From: Olleya aquimaris
GTDB taxonomy: Bacteria > Bacteroidota > Bacteroidia > Flavobacteriales > Flavobacteriaceae
Assembly: GCF_003259525.1 (NCBI RefSeq)
Contig: NZ_QLLO01000001.1
Coordinates: 434,001 to 498,000, forward strand
Length of the DNA stretch: 64,000 bases
Reading direction: 5' to 3'
Part shown: positions 60,080 to 64,000 of the stretch, piece after piece
How positions within the stretch are numbered: position 1 is the first letter of the stretch
Layout: each line of letters starts with the position of its first letter
Notes under the pieces: model-generated
Database searches by the model: none
The model's input: only the letters and a program-made list of their open reading frames with translations
Told to the model about the DNA's origin: nothing
Program-made: the position numbers and the translations under genes

Positions 60080-62032
60080 ATGCAAGAACTTAAATTGTCA
60101 GATTGGTTACCTACCACTAACAAAGAGGTAAAAATTCGTGGTTGGGAAACACTAGACGTCATCCTATTTAGTGGTGATGCCTATGTGGATCATCCTACGT
60201 TTGGACCAGCAGTTATTGGTCGTTTGTTAGAAAGTATGGGTTTGCGTGTAGCTATCGTTCCGCAACCTAATGTCAATGATAATCTTCAGGATTTTGTCAA
60301 ACTAGGTAAACCAAGATTGTTTTTTGGAGTTACTGGTGGTTGTATGGATCCAATGATTAGCAATTATAATGCTAACAAAAAACGTCGCGATAAAGATGCC
60401 TACACACCAAATGGAGACATTGGCTTTAGACCAGATTATGCATCAACAGTCTATTCTAAAATTTTAAAAGAAAAATGGCCAGATACACCTGTTTTAATTG
60501 GTGGAATTGAAGGTTCATTACGTCGTGTCACACATTATGATTATTGGAGTGACCAACTGATGCCAACCATACTAGAAACCTCTAAAGCAGACATGCTGGT
60601 GTATGGAATGGGAGAGCAACCTCTACGTGAAATTGTGCGTTTGTTAGAGAAAGGTGTTCCTTTTAATAGTATTAATACTGTCAATCAAACTGCGGTTTTA
60701 TTGCATAAAGACGATAAAATACCTAAAAACAGTAATTGGGAAGATGTAGAAATAGCTTCTCATGAAGTTTGTTTGAAAGACAAGAAAAAATACGCCTCTA
60801 ACTTTAAGGTCATAGAACAAGAATCCAACAAGTTAGCAGCAAGACGTATTTTTCAAAAAGTAGGTGAGAAGACCTTAATGATAAATCCGCCATATCCAAC
60901 CATGACGGAAGCAGAGATTGATGCGTCTTTTGATTTGCCTTACACAAGATTACCACACCCAAAATACAATAAGCGTGGACCGATTCCTGCTTACGAGATG
61001 ATTAAGACATCTATTAACATTCATCGTGGTTGTTTTGGTGGTTGTAGCTTTTGTACCATTTCTGCACATCAAGGAAAATTTATAGCAAGTCGTAGTAAAG
61101 AGTCTATATTACGTGAAGTGGATAAGGTTGCTAATATGCCAGATTTTAAAGGCTATTTAAGCGACATTGGAGGACCAAGTGCTAATATGTATCAAATGAA
61201 AGGTAAGGTACAATCTATTTGCGACAAGTGTGTGGCACCTAGTTGTATTTCACCAGTTATCTGTAGTAATTTAGATACCTCTCATAAACCGTTAACAGAT
61301 TTATACCAAGCGGTAGATAGTCATCCTAAAGTAAAAAAATCATTTATTGGTTCTGGAATTAGACACGATATGTTAGTACCAGAATTTAATAAAAATGCAG
61401 ATCCAAAAGAGTTGGATGCTTATACCGAAGAGGTCATGACAAAGCACGTGTCAGGACGACTAAAAGTTGCGCCAGAACACACCAGTGATCCTGTGCTTAA
61501 ATTAATGCGTAAACCATCGTTTACGTACTTCCATAAGTTTAAGGAGCGTTTTGATAAGATTAATATCAAGAAGAATTTAAAGCTTCAATTAATACCCTAT
61601 TTTATATCTAATCATCCAGCTTGTGAAGTTGAGGATATGGCTAATCTAGCTGCCGAGACTAAAGATATGGGTTTCCAGTTGGAGCAAGTCCAAGGGTTTA
61701 CACCAACACCAATGACAGTTGCGACTGTGATCTACTACAGTGGTTACCATCCTTACACGCTTAAAAAAGTAAACACGCCAAAAACCCGAAAAGAAAAAGA
61801 CGAGCAACACCGTTTTTTCTTTTGGTATAAAGACGAAAACAAAGCGTGGATAAAAAAGACATTAAATCGTGTAGGACGTCAAGATTTACTTAAAGTACTC
61901 TTACCCGAAAAAACCGAAAAATGGCGTAAAAATAAGCCTAATGGTGAAGCTAAAGATACCTTTAATGATGCTGTTCCTTTTAATCAAAGAAAGCAAAAGG
62001 TGAAGTATAAGTCCAAGAAGAAAAGGAGGTAG
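60080..62032 (+). CDS. YgiQ family radical SAM protein
   Basis: A 650-residue YgiQ (UPF0313) protein. The N-terminal ~200 residues hold the cobalamin-like domain features (DVILFSGDAYVDHPTFGPAVIGRLLE, PVLIGGIEGSLRRVTHYDYW). The radical SAM cluster motif C-x3-C-x2-C is Cys318, Cys322 and Cys325 in HRGCFGGCSFCTIS. Further cysteines (SICDKCVAPSCISPVIC) may bind another cluster. A basic C-terminal tail ends KYKSKKKRR. The family is widespread and its reaction is not established. The gene is not part of the maltodextrin operon; it follows the terminator. Confidence 0.92.
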   Translation: MQELKLSDWLPTTNKEVKIRGWETLDVILFSGDAYVDHPTFGPAVIGRLLESMGLRVAIVPQPNVNDNLQDFVKLGKPRLFFGVTGGCMDPMISNYNANKKRRDKDAYTPNGDIGFRPDYASTVYSKILKEKWPDTPVLIGGIEGSLRRVTHYDYWSDQLMPTILETSKADMLVYGMGEQPLREIVRLLEKGVPFNSINTVNQTAVLLHKDDKIPKNSNWEDVEIASHEVCLKDKKKYASNFKVIEQESNKLAARRIFQKVGEKTLMINPPYPTMTEAEIDASFDLPYTRLPHPKYNKRGPIPAYEMIKTSINIHRGCFGGCSFCTISAHQGKFIASRSKESILREVDKVANMPDFKGYLSDIGGPSANMYQMKGKVQSICDKCVAPSCISPVICSNLDTSHKPLTDLYQAVDSHPKVKKSFIGSGIRHDMLVPEFNKNADPKELDAYTEEVMTKHVSGRLKVAPEHTSDPVLKLMRKPSFTYFHKFKERFDKINIKKNLKLQLIPYFISNHPACEVEDMANLAAETKDMGFQLEQVQGFTPTPMTVATVIYYSGYHPYTLKKVNTPKTRKEKDEQHRFFFWYKDENKAWIKKTLNRVGRQDLLKVLLPEKTEKWRKNKPNGEAKDTFNDAVPFNQRKQKVKYKSKKKRR

Positions 62033-62309
62033 CACATTAAAATTTGCTGTTTATTGTCTTATAGACTGTTTCAATAGACGTTAATTCTAACGTTTATCAA
62101 TCTCTGTCCAATTATTAAAAATTTAAACAATTAACCATAGCTATGTGTAAGTCTTAATCATAGCTGTGTTTTTTGTGATATTCATTAAATAAAATAGTAA
62201 TCAATTACATATATGTAAAAATAAAAGTAGGGTAAAATAAAAAGTGGTTGTCTTAATACTAATAATTCGAATTATTACTAATTAAATTCTAACCATTAAA
62301 ACCTTTAAA

Positions 62310-64000
62310 ATGATAAAAAAATTATCCAAAAGTTTTATCCTAACCGTTGTATTTTGCATACAAGGGTTTTTTGTTTTAAAAGCACAAACAGCGCAAGATA
62401 TTTCTAACAATCTTTCGCAAGATGCTAGAGTACTATCATTTAATATGGAACCCAGTCGCGGAACGCCTTCACTTATTAAAATGAATACTTCGGGTGAAAC
62501 ACTACAGCTTAGTGAAACACCATCTTTTTTAAACCAAATATTAGGATTAGGTCAAGAGACCACATTTAATATTACAGCAACTACAATTGCTAATGGAATT
62601 CAAGTCAATAAATTTCAACAATATACCAAAGGACTAAAAGTAGAGCATGGTGTTTTTAAGGTGCTATCTAAAAACAATGTTGTTTTAGGGATGTCCGCAG
62701 AATATTACAACCTACCAGACACTATCAATGCAGTTCCTTCATTAACAGAAGGTGAGGCATTACAATTGGTATTAAATCATGTTGGTGCAACAACTTATGC
62801 TTGGGAATATATTCAAAGTTTGGGCGATTCTCCAGAATTAACTGCTGCTTACAACGAAGTCTATCCAACAGGCGAATTAGTGTTTGTAGACAATTACTTA
62901 ACAGATGCTGTAGATTTATCACTTGCCTATAAATTTAATATTTACGCAGCAGAACCATTATCTAGAGCAGATATCTATATAGATGCTGTAACAGGTCAGA
63001 TTTTACTTTTAGATGCAATTATTAAGCATGTTAATGGTAAAGATGGTAAGAAAAATGTAGAAAAAGAAATTAAAAAAATTGCTAAAACTAAAAAAGCTAG
63101 TATACCTTTTAGTGTAGCTACTGGAGATACTAGATATGCAGGAAACAGAACATTTAATACCTCTCAAGATGCCAATGGTAATTGGGTATTAAAAGGAATG
63201 TCTCCTTCTGGAGTTGAAAACGAAACATTATCTTATGAAGGACTTGGTGGCTTGCCTATTAATGCTCCTTTGTCACAATTTGCAGTGCCAATTATAGATG
63301 GAGATGGTGATGTGTTTGTTACAGAAATTGCAGATAATAATTGGACAGCACAAGAGCATAGAAAAGACGACTTTTCGTTACCTTATGGTCCAGCAGTACC
63401 TGCAAACGGATCTCCTTCTGTTGGTCATAATGAAGCACATAACGATGATGTTGCATTAGATGCACATTGGGGAACCGAAGTTGTTTTAGACTACTGGAAA
63501 AACATTCATAACAGATCTAGTTATGATAACTTAGGTACTAAAGTAACTAACTATGTTCATTATGGAGATGCCTATGACAATGCCTTTTGGAATGGGACTG
63601 CCATGACGTATGGTGATGGAAGTTACCAAGGTGGTCAATATCCAGACGGATCTTTTGCACCTTTAACTTCTATGGATGTTTGCGCACACGAAATAGGACA
63701 TGGTGTCTGCGAGTTTACTGCAGATTTAGTATACCAAAGAGAATCTGGAGCGATGAATGAAGGGTTCTCTGATATCTGGGGAGCTTCTGTAGAAGCATAC
63801 GTTTTAGATACAATAGATAGCTCTCTAAATTATGACCCTTGGGGAATTGGAGAACAAATTGACGAGCGTGATGGTGGTTTAGAACCAGGAGAAGTAGGTT
63901 CTAGAGCTTTACGTTGGATGGACGACCCAAAAGCTGCTGGAGATCCAGATAGTTATGGTGGTGCAAATTGGATTGAACCAGAATGTGGTACACCAACTTT
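62310..64000 (+). CDS. M4 family (thermolysin-like) metallopeptidase, 3' end outside window
   Basis: The frame is open from ATG 62310 to the window end (563 codons seen). It starts with a signal peptide (IKKLSKSFILTVVFCI..., ending near LKAQ). An FTP/PepSY propeptide follows: KVEHGVFKVLSKNNVVLGMS near 115-135 and VTGQILLLDAII near 230. The catalytic domain shows HEIGHGV with His460, Glu461 and His464, and a third ligand Glu in MNEGFSDIWGA. These define M4 zinc endopeptidases, secreted as zymogens. In flavobacteria such enzymes usually end in a T9SS domain; that part is not visible here. The gene follows a 277-base gap. Confidence 0.93.
   Translation, partial: MIKKLSKSFILTVVFCIQGFFVLKAQTAQDISNNLSQDARVLSFNMEPSRGTPSLIKMNTSGETLQLSETPSFLNQILGLGQETTFNITATTIANGIQVNKFQQYTKGLKVEHGVFKVLSKNNVVLGMSAEYYNLPDTINAVPSLTEGEALQLVLNHVGATTYAWEYIQSLGDSPELTAAYNEVYPTGELVFVDNYLTDAVDLSLAYKFNIYAAEPLSRADIYIDAVTGQILLLDAIIKHVNGKDGKKNVEKEIKKIAKTKKASIPFSVATGDTRYAGNRTFNTSQDANGNWVLKGMSPSGVENETLSYEGLGGLPINAPLSQFAVPIIDGDGDVFVTEIADNNWTAQEHRKDDFSLPYGPAVPANGSPSVGHNEAHNDDVALDAHWGTEVVLDYWKNIHNRSSYDNLGTKVTNYVHYGDAYDNAFWNGTAMTYGDGSYQGGQYPDGSFAPLTSMDVCAHEIGHGVCEFTADLVYQRESGAMNEGFSDIWGASVEAYVLDTIDSSLNYDPWGIGEQIDERDGGLEPGEVGSRALRWMDDPKAAGDPDSYGGANWIEPECGTPT

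Noticed and set aside
1-64000. CRISPR arrays, toxin-antitoxin pairs, restriction-modification, phage or transposase genes
   Set aside because: I looked for regular spaced repeats and for family motifs on both strands and found none that I could support.

Overview
The window comes from an AT-rich member of the phylum Bacteroidota, most likely a marine Flavobacteriaceae. The evidence is consistent across the window: SusC/SusD/SusE proteins, type IX secretion (T9SS) C-terminal sorting domains, promoters of the Bacteroidetes type (TTTG, about 19 bases, TAnnTTTG), a long acidic tail on ribosomal protein S16, an exonuclease fused to DnaE, and many DUF families typical of flavobacteria (DUF6252, DUF2383, DUF4230, DUF4407). 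No integrase, transposase, phage gene or CRISPR array is visible, so this reads as core chromosome plus one large sugar-utilization locus.

Layout. 1-6.6 kb: end of a 2Fe-2S ferredoxin, lipoproteins, a metallophosphoesterase, an SGNH hydrolase, a glutaryl-CoA dehydrogenase-like enzyme and the rpsP-rimM-trmN6 cluster. 6.7-14 kb: a DUF2383 protein, dnaE with a fused proofreading domain, trxA, a ClpP, a DUF58 protein and tRNA-Asp. 14.4-17.4 kb: a 59-residue exported peptide gene, a TPR histidine kinase and its response regulator. 17.5-30.6 kb: small envelope proteins, a PDZ/T9SS protein, a Bax inhibitor-1 homolog, a glycosyltransferase with a flippase-like protein, ruvC, hemW, a cyclase, DUF4230, YjbR, PhnA and DUF1272. 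30.6-36 kb: DUF4407, a BlaI/BlaR1-type regulator pair with well-defined operators, an M20 dipeptidase, and tRNA-Leu with a duplicated 3' end.

36-60 kb is a complete starch/maltodextrin polysaccharide utilization locus (PUL). The minus-strand operon susC-susD-susE-GH13 handles outer-membrane binding, import and extracellular cleavage. Divergent from it are a LacI regulator, a sugar MFS transporter, beta-phosphoglucomutase, a GH65 maltose phosphorylase-type enzyme, a SusA-type GH13 lipoprotein, an esterase-GH31 fusion and two more GH13 lipoproteins. A perfect 14-bp LacI-type palindrome lies between the two arms. The inferred flow is extracellular starch cut by the T9SS amylase, uptake through SusCD, periplasmic conversion to small maltodextrins, MFS import, phosphorolysis to glucose and beta-glucose-1-phosphate, and isomerization to glucose-6-phosphate.

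The most distinctive points are a SusE/F-type carbohydrate module inserted inside the SusD protein, the esterase-GH31 fusion, BlaI operators that contain the promoter elements, a 92-bp repeat that copies the end of tRNA-Leu, and paired palindromes after the two-component system. I found no clear case of a wholly new defence or mobile system. The window ends with a YgiQ radical SAM protein and the 5' part of an M4 metallopeptidase gene.
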